A program made the position numbers and the translations under genes. From Thermoflexus hugenholtzii JAD2 (lineage in GTDB: Bacteria > Chloroflexota > Dehalococcoidia > UBA2979): a stretch of 10,606 bases of DNA. How positions within the stretch are numbered: position 1 is the stretch's first letter; each line of letters opens with the position of its first letter. The notes beneath the pieces were generated by a model that saw nothing but the letters and a program-made list of their open reading frames with translations, was not told where the DNA came from and did not search any database. Below, in pieces: positions 1-6,444 of the stretch. The DNA is taken from positions 1-10,606 of the forward strand of contig CAMDBZ010000033.1 of assembly GCA_945889565.1 (NCBI GenBank), read 5' to 3'.

Positions 1-177
1 CATGTCGAACAGTCGCACGACGCGCGGCGTGTCGGACAGCAGCAGGCCGCACGCGGTGCGCACGAGCTGCGCGAAGTAGACGCGTGGCTCAAGCGCCTGC
101 GCGCCCACGAGCAGCACCCAGTGCCAGTCGTCGGCGAGGTCGTCCATCGCCTTCCCGACGATGCGCACGTCGGCCAT
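1..177 (-). CDS. Hypothetical protein, N-terminal 59 codons (runs off left edge)
   Basis: The leftward reading frame opens with ATG at 177-175 and stays open to base 1, giving 59 residues that begin MADVRIVGKAMDDLADDWHW. The start is well supported: a strong Shine-Dalgarno sequence (GGAGGTG, minus strand 191-185) lies 7 bases upstream. Third codon positions are mostly G or C, as in the neighbouring genes. The visible part is a mix of acidic and hydrophobic segments with no signal peptide, no clear membrane helix and no motif I recognise, so no function is offered. It is divergent from the large protease gene at 289. The C-terminus lies outside the window. Confidence 0.6.
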   Translation of the reverse strand, partial: MADVRIVGKAMDDLADDWHWVLLVGAQALEPRVYFAQLVRTACGLLLSDTPRVVRLFDM

Positions 178-184
178 CGGTCTG

Positions 185-191
185 CACCTCC
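185..191 (-). promoter_or_regulatory. Ribosome binding site deciding the start of the leftward gene
   Basis: On the minus strand this reads GGAGGTG, a near-perfect anti-16S complement, with a 7-base spacer to the ATG at 177. It is the main reason for choosing that start. Confidence 0.6.
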
Positions 192-275
192 ATGCGCGAG
201 CGTATTGCAGCGGTGGGATAGAGTCGCGCTCTGACGCGATGCTGACGCTCCGAGGGGCGCGTGCAGCTGCAGCCT

Positions 276-283
276 GAGGGGAG
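276..283 (+). promoter_or_regulatory. Ribosome binding site of the protease gene
   Basis: GAGGGGAG lies 5 bases before the GTG at 289. It favours GTG 289 over the in-frame GTG at 307, which would shorten the basic n-region of the signal peptide and has no comparable site. Confidence 0.5.
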
Positions 284-288
284 CGCAG

Positions 289-2430
289 GTGCATCACGCA
301 GCGCGCGTGCGTAGGCGGGCCCCCTGGCGGCTCGCGATCGTCGTGGTTGCCGCGCTGCTCGGCTGTGCGCTCGTCGTCGGCGCGCCGCGCGTCGGGGCGG
401 CCGACCCGCCGCTGGCGATCGTGCTCGGCGCACAGGCGCCGCTACCGCTCGCTCCGCCGGACGACGGCGCGCTCGCGGGAGAGCTGCGCGAGCTCGCGGG
501 CGCGGCCCGCGGGCTCGGCGCGGCGGCGCGTGGTGCCGACCTTGTGGCCGCGGTGCCGGCGGCGCGTGCGGCGGTGGCGGCGGGGCGGCTGCGCGTCGAC
601 GGCGACGCGGTGCAGGTGGACATCGAGTGGACGGGCGCTGGACCGCCGCTCGCGGCGCTGGCGGCGGCGGGCGCGCGCATCGAGCGCGAGGACCGTGCGC
701 AGCGGGTCGTGCAGGCGCGCGTGCCGGCTGCGGCGCTCGAGCAGCTCGCGGCGGCCGCTGGCGTGCGGCGTGTGCGGCCGCCGCTCTACGCGCATGTGCG
801 CGCCGGCTCGCGGCTGACGGAGGGCGACGCGCTGCTCGGGCTGGGGGCGCTGCGCACGACGGCCGGCGTCGACGGCAGCGGCGTGTGCGTCGGCGCGATC
901 TCCGACGGCGTGTTCGGTATCGACGCGGCGATCGCGTCGGGCAACCTGCCGCCGACGACGCTCGTGCGCGACGGCGGCGGCAAGCTCGTCGGGACGACGG
1001 GTGGCGTGATCGCGCAGTCGTTCCGCGCGGACGGCGACCTCGAGGCGGGGATCGGTGGGCCGCCGGCGCGCGGCGCGGAGGGCACCGCGCTGCTCGAGAT
1101 CGTGCACGACCTCGCGCCGGGCGCGCAGCTGCGCTTCGCGAACATCCAGACGCACCTCGACTTCAACGCGGCGGTGAATGCGCTGGCGGCGGTGTGCGAC
1201 GTGGTCGTCGACGACATCGGCTTCTTCGGCTGGCCGGGCGACGGCACGAGCCCGGTGTCGCGCAACACCGCGGCCGCGCTGACAAGCCCGGCGAACCGCG
1301 TGCGCGCGCACGTCACGGCCGTCGGCAACGAGGCGCGCGACCACTACGAGGACGCCTACCGCGCCGACGCGACGGACATCTCGGCGATCTTCTCGGGCGG
1401 CCTGCACGGGAGGCTGCACCGCTTCGAGGCGACGCTGGGCACGGAGAACCGCGCCGGTTTCGGCGGGCCGAGCCTGAACAACGCCTTTCGCGTGGCGGCC
1501 CGGCAGAGCGCGACCGTGTGGCTCACGTGGAACGATCCGATCGGCGGCTCGGCGAACGATTACGACATGGCTGTGGCGTGGCGGGATGGGAGCGGGAACC
1601 TCGCGGGTATTGGCGGGCTCGAGGTGCAGAACGGCGACGACGACCCGCGCGAGTCCGTGTTCGTGACGAACGAGACCGGCGTCGACGCGCAGTTCGATGT
1701 GCTGATCTGGAACAAGAACGATGCGGCCGCGCCGCGCACGCTCGAGTTGTTCGTGCATGGCGCGTTGCACAACCGCTACGCGGGCGGCGCGGGGCTTGGC
1801 TGGCTGACGCCGGGCGGCTCGATCATGGCGCAGTCGGACGCGGGTGGCGGCGTGCTGGCGCTCGGCGCGGTGAACGCCAGCGACCCGGGCGTCGACGACG
1901 TGGCGTCGTACAGCTCGCGCGGGCCGACGAACGACGGGCGGCTCAAGCCCGACGCGGTCGCCGTCGACGGTGTGGCGATCAGTGGCGCGGGCGGCTTCAC
2001 GTCGCCGTTCTTTGGCACGTCGGCCGCCGCGCCGCACGGAGCGGCGCTCGCGGCGCTGCTGCTGCAGGCGCACCCGCGGCTGCGTGCCGGCGCGCCGAAC
2101 GCGATCGACGCTACGCCCGCGCGTTCGACGCTGCGCGCGTTGATCACGGACAGCGCGGTCGACCTCGGCGCGGTGGGAGCGGACCAGTTGTCGGGCGCGG
2201 GGCGCATCGATGGGGTGCGCGCGGGCGCGCTCGTCGGGCCGCCGCAACGACTCGAGTTCGCGGTCGTGCCGAGCGGCGCGGCGGCAGGCGTGCCGTTCGC
2301 GCAGCAGCCCGTCGTGCGCCTCGTCGACGGCCTGGGCGCCTCGTGCAGGGCGGCGGCGTGCCGGTCACGCTCGCGATCGCGGCGGGAACGGGCGCGACGG
2401 GCGCGGTCCTCGGCGGCACGACGACCGTGA
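289..2430 (+). CDS. Secreted subtilisin/sedolisin-fold serine peptidase, N-terminal part (frame broken near 2340)
   Basis: This is the catalytic part of a large exported protease. Residues 1-38 look like a signal peptide: basic RVRRR, a long hydrophobic core, then VGA-AD as a likely cleavage site. LLGC at 23-26 also resembles a lipobox. Residues about 60-175 look like an S8-type propeptide. The peptidase follows: VGAISDG carries Asp206, EGTALLEIVHD places Glu264 where subtilisins have the catalytic His, VVVDDIGFF carries Asp308/309, AVGN has Asn347 at the oxyanion position, and FGTSAAAPH gives Ser578. A beta-rich insert (about 375-500) precedes SSRGPT at 542-547. An Asp-Glu-Ser set recalls the S53 (sedolisin) clan members that share this fold, so the family is S8/S53-like. 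After about residue 684 the frame turns Arg-rich and stops at 2430. The natural continuation lies in another frame (next entry). The fold is confident; activity is not known. Confidence 0.85.
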   Translation: MHHAARVRRRAPWRLAIVVVAALLGCALVVGAPRVGAADPPLAIVLGAQAPLPLAPPDDGALAGELRELAGAARGLGAAARGADLVAAVPAARAAVAAGRLRVDGDAVQVDIEWTGAGPPLAALAAAGARIEREDRAQRVVQARVPAAALEQLAAAAGVRRVRPPLYAHVRAGSRLTEGDALLGLGALRTTAGVDGSGVCVGAISDGVFGIDAAIASGNLPPTTLVRDGGGKLVGTTGGVIAQSFRADGDLEAGIGGPPARGAEGTALLEIVHDLAPGAQLRFANIQTHLDFNAAVNALAAVCDVVVDDIGFFGWPGDGTSPVSRNTAAALTSPANRVRAHVTAVGNEARDHYEDAYRADATDISAIFSGGLHGRLHRFEATLGTENRAGFGGPSLNNAFRVAARQSATVWLTWNDPIGGSANDYDMAVAWRDGSGNLAGIGGLEVQNGDDDPRESVFVTNETGVDAQFDVLIWNKNDAAAPRTLELFVHGALHNRYAGGAGLGWLTPGGSIMAQSDAGGGVLALGAVNASDPGVDDVASYSSRGPTNDGRLKPDAVAVDGVAISGAGGFTSPFFGTSAAAPHGAALAALLLQAHPRLRAGAPNAIDATPARSTLRALITDSAVDLGAVGADQLSGAGRIDGVRAGALVGPPQRLEFAVVPSGAAAGVPFAQQPVVRLVDGLGASCRAAACRSRSRSRRERARRARSSAARRP

Positions 2431-4808
2431 CGACTGCGGCTGGTGTCGCGACGTTCGCCGGGCTGCAGATCGATCGCGGCGGCAGCGGCTACGTGCTCGT
2501 CGCGAGCGCGCCGGGGCTCGACGCGGCGCGCGCGCCCGCGTTCGCGGTCGCCGCGGCGCCGGCGACGCGGCTCGCGGTGCAGGTGCAGCCATCGAACGCC
2601 GCGCCCGGCGCCGCATTCGGCGTGCAGCCGGCGTTCGCCATCGTCGACGCCAACGGCGCGCTGGTCGCGGGGGCCACCGACGAGGTAAGCGTCGCGATCA
2701 AGAGCGGCACCGGCGCGACGGGTGCGACGCTGCTCGGCGCGACGACGGCGCGCGCGAGCAGCGGCGTAGCGGTGTTCGCGAGCTTGCGCATCGATGCGCC
2801 GGCGACGGACTACGTGCTCGCGGCGTCGGCGCCCGGCCTCGCGGGTGTCGAGACGGCGCCGTTCGCGGTGGCGGAGCGCGCCGTGGCGCAGCTCGTCGTG
2901 CGCGCGCAGCCGGCGGGCGCGGTGGCCGGCGCGCCGTTCGCGACGCAGCCGTCGTTCGAGCTGCGCGACGCGGGCGGCAGCCTCGTCGTGGGCCCGGTGC
3001 CCGTGACGGTGGCGATCGGCGCAGGCAGCGGCACGCCGGGCGCTGCGCTGCTGGGCACGACCACGGTCGCTGCTGCCGGCGGCATTGCGACGTTCAGCGG
3101 GCTCCGCATCGATCGTGCGGGCGGTGCGTACGTGCTGGTCGCATCGGCGGGGAGCGCGAGCGTCGAGACCGCGGCGTTCGACGTCGTGCAGGGCGCTACC
3201 GCGAGTATCACGGTCGTGCAGCAACCGGGTGACGCCGTCGCGGGACAGCCGCTCGTGGAGCTGCGCGCGGAGCTGCGCGACGACGGCGGGACGCTCGTTG
3301 CCGCGCCGGTCGTCGTCACCGCGCGCATCGCGCCGGGCAGCGGTGCAGCCGGCGCCGTGCTGCAGGGGACGACGGCGCGCGCAAGCGTGGGCGGCGTCGT
3401 GCGCTTCGACGACCTGCGCATCGACACAGCGGCGACGGGATACACGATCATGCTTGCGGTGGGTGCGGTGACGGTGGAAAGCGCGCCGTTCGCGGTCGCG
3501 CCCGCGGCGCCGGCAGCGCTTGCGTTCACGACGCAGCCCGGCGGCGGGGTCGCGGGCGCGGTGCTGGCACAGCAGCCGGTGGTCGAGCTGCGCGACGCGT
3601 TCGGCAATCGCGCTGACGCGGCCGCGCCCGCGGTGACGGTCGCGCTGGCGTCGGCGCCGGCCGACGGCGCGCTGCTCGGCGCGACGACTGCGACGGCGAC
3701 GGCGGGCGTGGCGCGCTTCGCGACGCTGCGAGCGGACGTTGCCGGCACGTATACGCTCGCGGCGAGTGCGCCGGGGCTGGCCGGGGCGGTGTCGTCGGCG
3801 TTCGTCGTCGCGCCGGGCGCGGCGTCGCGGCTGCGCTTCGAGACGGAGCCGGGCGGCGCGGTGACGGGCGCGGCCACGAATGCGACCACGGGCGCGGCCA
3901 CGCGCGCGGTGTTTGCGCGGCCGCCGATCGTGCGCGTCGACGATGCGTTCGGGAACCTCGTGACCGGCGCGAGCGGCATCGTAACGGTGCGCATCGCGGC
4001 AGGTACGGGCACGGCGGGCGCGACGCTTACCGGCACGACCGTGCGGCAGCCCGCCGGCGGACGGGTCACGTTCGACGACCTGCGCATCGATCGCCCAGGC
4101 GCCGGCTTCGTGCTCGTGGCCACTGCGAGCGGGCTGACAGAGGCGCGTAGCGCGCCGTTCGAGGTCGCGCTCGGGGCGCCGCGCACCGTGGTCGTGCGCA
4201 CGCATCCCGCGGACGGTGTCGGCGGCGAGCCGCTGCGCACGCAGCCGGTGTTCGAGCTGCGCGACGGCGATGGCAACCTGGCGGACGGCGTGGTGACGCT
4301 CGCATTGAAGGCAGGCGCCGGCCCGGCGGGTGCGCGGCTGTTCGGGACGCTGAGCGCGGCCACCACCGGTGGCGTCGTCGCGTTCGGGGACATCGCGGTC
4401 GATCGCGCAGGCGGCGGGTACATGCTCGTGGCGAGCGCGCCCGGGGCGATCGCGGCCGAGACGGCGACGTTTACGGTGGTCGCCGGCGCGCCGGCGCGAC
4501 TGGCGTTGGACGCGCAGCCAGCCGGCGGCACCACGTCCGGTGGGCTGTCGCCGCAGCCCGTGGTGGCGGTGCTGGACGCCGGGGGCAACCGCGCAGCGGG
4601 CGCGCCGAAGCTCGTGCGGCTCGCGCTCAAACCCGGCAGTGGCGTTGTGGGCGCGACGCTCGCGGGGATTGTGACGCTGACGGCGACAGACGGCCGCGCG
4701 GCGTTCGCCGGGCTGTCGATCGCGGTGCCGGGCGCAGGCTACGTGCTGGTCGCGAGCGCGGACGGACTGAGCAGTGTCGAGAGCGCGCCGTTCGCGGTGA
4801 CGACGGGC
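2248..4808 (+). repeat. Eight tandem Ig-like protein repeats
   Basis: Eight units follow one plan: a start like 'A-x-L-x-x-x-x-QPxG', then 'xxQPxxELRDAxGN', a strand like 'VTVAIxxGxG', 'GATLxGTTT', 'GxAxFxxLRID' and 'GYVLVASAxGL...APFAV'. Approximate starts are 2248, 2562, 2880, 3195, 3507, 3819, 4176 and 4488. Units are 104-107 residues except the sixth, which is 119. The 'DAxGN' and 'VTV' pattern resembles bacterial Ig-like (Big/invasin-type) domains of surface proteins. The copies have diverged well at DNA level, so the array is old rather than a recent amplification. Confidence 0.8.
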
Positions 4809-5636
4809 GCGGCAGGCGGGAGCGGCGGCGGCGGCGGCGCGAGCGCGACGCCGACTGCGACTGCCTCGCCGACGCCGACGCCCACAGCGACGACGCGCAC
4901 GCAGGCGGGCGGGGTGATCGTGCGCACGCGCGCGCCGCAGGTGACGACGCTGGCGAGCGCGGGGGAGACGGCGATTGGCGCCGATACCGCGGGTGCGCGC
5001 GTGCTGCTGCGCGTGCCGCCGCGCGCGCTGGCGGTGGGCGCGCGAGTGTCGCTCGCGGGGCTCGACGACACCGCGGACCTCGCGCGTCAGGCGGCGCCAG
5101 CGCGCGGCGAGACGCTGCTCGCGGCATGGGTCATCGAGGCGCTGGACGGCGCAGGGGCAGCCATCGACGGGACGCTCGCGAGCGAAGCGGCGATCGAGGT
5201 GACGCTCGCGAACGCGCCTTTCGGTGTGCTCGACGACGAGCTTGTGCTCGCGTTCTGGGACGGCGCGAGCTGGGTGCCGCTCGCCAGCGAGGTCGCGCGC
5301 GGGTCGGCGGGCGGCGTAGCGGTGGTTGGCGTGACGGCGCACTTCAGCCTGTTCGGCGTGCTGCACGCACCGCGGCGCGATGTGGCGATCGCGGACGGCT
5401 GGACGCTCGTGGTGTGGCACGGCGCCGACGGGGCCGCGACCGGGCGCGAACTCGCGCGCATCCGCGGCCGCGAGCCCGTGGCTGCGGCGTTCCGAGCGGA
5501 CGGCGCGGGCGGCTGGGAGTGGCACATCGTCGGCGCGCCGCCGTTCGCGCAGCGCGGGCTGGCGACGCTGCGCGACGGCCACCCGCTGCTGGTGCGGTCC
5601 TACGCGCCTGGAAGCTGGCGACTACCGGCGCGCTGA
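2340..5636 (+). CDS. Ig-like repeat and C-terminal region of the same protease, in the shifted frame
   Basis: From about 2340 the coding signal moves to the frame ending with TGA at 5634-5636. It resumes in the middle of the first Ig-like repeat (LVQGGGVPVTLAIAAG), which is why I treat it as the second half of the preceding gene. Joined by one extra C, the whole would be about 1782 residues. In order it holds the rest of repeat 1, repeats 2-8, a Gly-rich and Thr/Pro-rich linker (about residues 1508-1540), a beta-rich ZU5-like stretch with LLRVPPRAL and FWDGASWVPL followed by VTAHFSLFGVL, and a final module of about 80 residues starting DGWTLVVWHG. The likely role is to hold the peptidase away from the cell surface or bind a ligand. 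No LPXTG or terminal membrane helix is seen. No ribosome binding site supports independent translation; GTG 2343 and GTG 2358 are the nearest in-frame starts. Confidence 0.75.
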   Translation, partial: LVQGGGVPVTLAIAAGTGATGAVLGGTTTVTTAAGVATFAGLQIDRGGSGYVLVASAPGLDAARAPAFAVAAAPATRLAVQVQPSNAAPGAAFGVQPAFAIVDANGALVAGATDEVSVAIKSGTGATGATLLGATTARASSGVAVFASLRIDAPATDYVLAASAPGLAGVETAPFAVAERAVAQLVVRAQPAGAVAGAPFATQPSFELRDAGGSLVVGPVPVTVAIGAGSGTPGAALLGTTTVAAAGGIATFSGLRIDRAGGAYVLVASAGSASVETAAFDVVQGATASITVVQQPGDAVAGQPLVELRAELRDDGGTLVAAPVVVTARIAPGSGAAGAVLQGTTARASVGGVVRFDDLRIDTAATGYTIMLAVGAVTVESAPFAVAPAAPAALAFTTQPGGGVAGAVLAQQPVVELRDAFGNRADAAAPAVTVALASAPADGALLGATTATATAGVARFATLRADVAGTYTLAASAPGLAGAVSSAFVVAPGAASRLRFETEPGGAVTGAATNATTGAATRAVFARPPIVRVDDAFGNLVTGASGIVTVRIAAGTGTAGATLTGTTVRQPAGGRVTFDDLRIDRPGAGFVLVATASGLTEARSAPFEVALGAPRTVVVRTHPADGVGGEPLRTQPVFELRDGDGNLADGVVTLALKAGAGPAGARLFGTLSAATTGGVVAFGDIAVDRAGGGYMLVASAPGAIAAETATFTVVAGAPARLALDAQPAGGTTSGGLSPQPVVAVLDAGGNRAAGAPKLVRLALKPGSGVVGATLAGIVTLTATDGRAAFAGLSIAVPGAGYVLVASADGLSSVESAPFAVTTGAAGGSGGGGGASATPTATASPTPTPTATTRTQAGGVIVRTRAPQVTTLASAGETAIGADTAGARVLLRVPPRALAVGARVSLAGLDDTADLARQAAPARGETLLAAWVIEALDGAGAAIDGTLASEAAIEVTLANAPFGVLDDELVLAFWDGASWVPLASEVARGSAGGVAVVGVTAHFSLFGVLHAPRRDVAIADGWTLVVWHGADGAATGRELARIRGREPVAAAFRADGAGGWEWHIVGAPPFAQRGLATLRDGHPLLVRSYAPGSWRLPAR
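3864..3902 (+). repeat. Short direct repeat inside Ig-like repeat 6
   Basis: The 15-mer ACGGGCGCGGCCACG occurs at 3864-3878 and again at 3888-3902, spaced 24 bases apart and in frame (TGAAT...TGAAT). It lies exactly where repeat 6 is about 14 residues longer than its sisters, which points to a slipped-strand duplication as the source of much of that insertion. Confidence 0.7.
4809..4902 (+). repeat. Low-complexity Gly and Thr/Pro linker
   Basis: A run of GGC codons gives a Gly-rich stretch, followed by alternating Ala/Thr/Pro (ATPTATASPTPTPTATT). It joins the Ig-like array to the C-terminal domains. Thr/Pro spacers of this kind are common in exported proteins of several Gram-positive and Chloroflexota lineages and are often glycosylated. 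The DNA is microsatellite-like and could vary in length between strains. Confidence 0.65.
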
Positions 5637-5678
5637 TGCTGCGCGCCCGCCGCCGTGGCTCGCGCGCTCCGGCGGTCC

Positions 5679-5684
5679 TAGAAT
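5679..5684 (+). promoter_or_regulatory. Possible -10 box for the tRNA gene
   Basis: TAGAAT matches the sigma-70 -10 consensus at five of six positions and stands out in otherwise GC-only surroundings. It would place transcription initiation at about 5691, just before the tRNA 5' end at 5693. The matching -35 position (5656-5661, TGGCTC) is poor, so this is a suggestion. Confidence 0.4.
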
Positions 5685-5692
5685 GGCCGGGT

Positions 5693-5767
5693 GGCAGGGT
5701 AGCTCAGTGGTAGAGCAGGGGACTCATAAGCCCTTGGTCGGCGGTTCAAATCCGCCCCCTGCTACCA
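5693..5767 (+). tRNA. tRNA with CAU anticodon (tRNA-Met, or tRNA-Ile2)
   Basis: The 75-base cloverleaf can be drawn by eye. The acceptor stem is GGCAGGG (5693-5699) with CCCTGCT and a G1-U72 wobble. The D arm is GCTC/GAGC with loop AGTGGTA. The anticodon loop is CTCATAA (5723-5729), with CAT at 5725-5727. The T arm is GGCGG/CCGCC with loop TTCAAAT. An encoded CCA ends at 5767. The anticodon stem (GGGGA/GCCCT) has an A31-G39 mismatch and a G27-U43 wobble. The three G-C pairs typical of initiator anticodon stems are not in the initiator position next to the loop, and the usual C1-A72 mismatch is absent, so initiator tRNA is unlikely. Elongator Met is the default call, but CAU is also the gene-level anticodon of lysidine-modified tRNA-Ile2. 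It stands alone between the protease and the stress-protein gene. Confidence 0.92.
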
Positions 5768-5797
5768 GATTCCGCTGCTCGCGGGGCTCGGAACGCT

Positions 5798-5837
5798 CGG
5801 GACGACCGTGTTACCGGGGCGGCAACGGGTCGTCCCG
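5798..5837. terminator. Strong GC-rich hairpin between convergent tRNA and stress-protein genes
   Basis: CGGGACGACC (5798-5807) pairs perfectly with GGTCGTCCCG (5828-5837). The 20-base loop can pair further (GTT 5810-5812 with AAC 5824-5826). It lies 31 bases after the tRNA and 43 bases past the stop of the leftward stress-protein gene, so it could end transcription from both sides. No T-run follows on either strand, so it would be a U-less terminator or an RNA-stabilising stem. Confidence 0.5.
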
Positions 5838-5880
5838 GCGGATGACGCGCGCTGTCGTTCTGGCCAGGGACCGCGCGCCG

Positions 5881-6444
5881 CTAGCCCGTGCGCATGCCCT
5901 GGCGCATGAAGAACACCGGCACGGTGGACGTCCGTATCACCGACTCCGCGACGCTGCCGAGCAGCGCGCGGCGGAAGCCAGTGCGGCCGTGCGTGCCCAT
6001 CGCGATCGCGTCCGCCTGGAGGCGCGTCGCCTCCCCGATGATCGCTTCTGCGGTGTGATCGGACGACCGCGCGTGCGTCTCGAACTCGACGCCGCTCAGG
6101 CACTGGGCGGCGAGCGCTCGCAGGCGCGCGAGCGTGTCGGCGCGCACGCGCTCGAAGGCTTGCGCGCGGTCCTCGGCGATGCGTGCGGTTGGCTCGGCGA
6201 CGCCGAGCGGGGTGCCGGACGACGATCCCGTGGGCGTCAGCTGCCGAATCGGCTGGCAGCGGCGGCGATCACCCAGCAGGGGTACGTAGTCGATCCGCCG
6301 CCTTGCCGATCCGCTGGTAGCCTCGCCGGAGAGCCCGATGGGCACCAGGGAATCGCCGTCCACGCCGTCGAACACGATGTCGCCCGGCCGGCCCGACCGG
6401 GCGCACCCAGGAGCAGCAGTGGCAGCAGTGGCAACAGGAGGCAC
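5881..6444 (-). CDS. Universal stress protein (UspA) family, N-terminus uncertain
   Basis: Usp proteins are small cytoplasmic alpha/beta proteins that often bind ATP and are induced by stress. The C-terminal 90 residues fit the family well: an amphipathic helix (AFERVRADTLARLRALAAQ), then GVEFETHA, AEAIIGEAT, and AIAMGTHGRTG with LLGSVAESV. These contain the G-2X-G-9X-G-S nucleotide-binding motif at Gly150, Gly153 and Gly163-Ser164, ending with VPVFFMR. The N-terminal half is not typical: the usual 'ILVPLDGS' opening is at best replaced by SLVPIGLSGE (residues 32-41). Third-position G/C is strong only from about residue 15 onward. The GTG at 6444 therefore looks too early; GTG at 6375, leaving 164 residues, fits the family length better. 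Neither has a clear ribosome binding site. Upstream, another frame carries a hydrophobic leader (next entry). The stop is at 5883-5881. Confidence 0.7.
   Translation of the reverse strand: MPPVATAATAAPGCARSGRPGDIVFDGVDGDSLVPIGLSGEATSGSARRRIDYVPLLGDRRRCQPIRQLTPTGSSSGTPLGVAEPTARIAEDRAQAFERVRADTLARLRALAAQCLSGVEFETHARSSDHTAEAIIGEATRLQADAIAMGTHGRTGFRRALLGSVAESVIRTSTVPVFFMRQGMRTG

Larger units (their letters stand above)
178..288. promoter_or_regulatory. Divergent intergenic region with two small palindromes
   Basis: This gap separates two genes that start outwards, so promoters for both should lie here. I cannot point to a convincing -35/-10 pair on either strand. Two short inverted repeats are visible: TCGCG/CGCGA with a 6-base loop at 224-239, and the perfect 10-base palindrome TGCAGCTGCA at 262-271, just upstream of the ribosome binding site of the protease gene. 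Either could be an operator half-site or chance in GC-rich DNA. Confidence 0.25.

Noticed and set aside
442..2247. Leftward open frame of 601 codons opposite the peptidase
   Set aside because: Arg-rich composition without motifs; the plus strand carries recognisable peptidase motifs throughout.
2334..2346. Programmed -1 ribosomal frameshift at the protease frame break
   Set aside because: The local sequence (GGC GCC TCG TGC) has no X-XXY-YYZ slippery heptamer, and I see no obvious pseudoknot, so a missing base is the simpler explanation.
2248..4808. CRISPR-like or satellite DNA array
   Set aside because: The periodicity is in the protein and about 315 bases long, the units differ in DNA sequence, and there are no repeat-spacer boundaries.
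1776..5582. Long leftward open frame of 1268 codons opposite the Ig-like repeat region
   Set aside because: It is an antisense shadow of GC-rich repeat coding: Arg/Ala/His-rich with no domain, while the plus strand shows clear repeated folds.
5650..5675. CCGCCG/CGGCGG inverted repeat after the protease as a terminator
   Set aside because: Only six pairs with a 14-base loop and no T-tract. It is expected by chance at this GC content and sits where the tRNA promoter would be.
5693..5767. Integration (att) site at the tRNA 3' end
   Set aside because: There is no duplicate of the tRNA 3' end elsewhere in the window and no integrase or mobile genes nearby.
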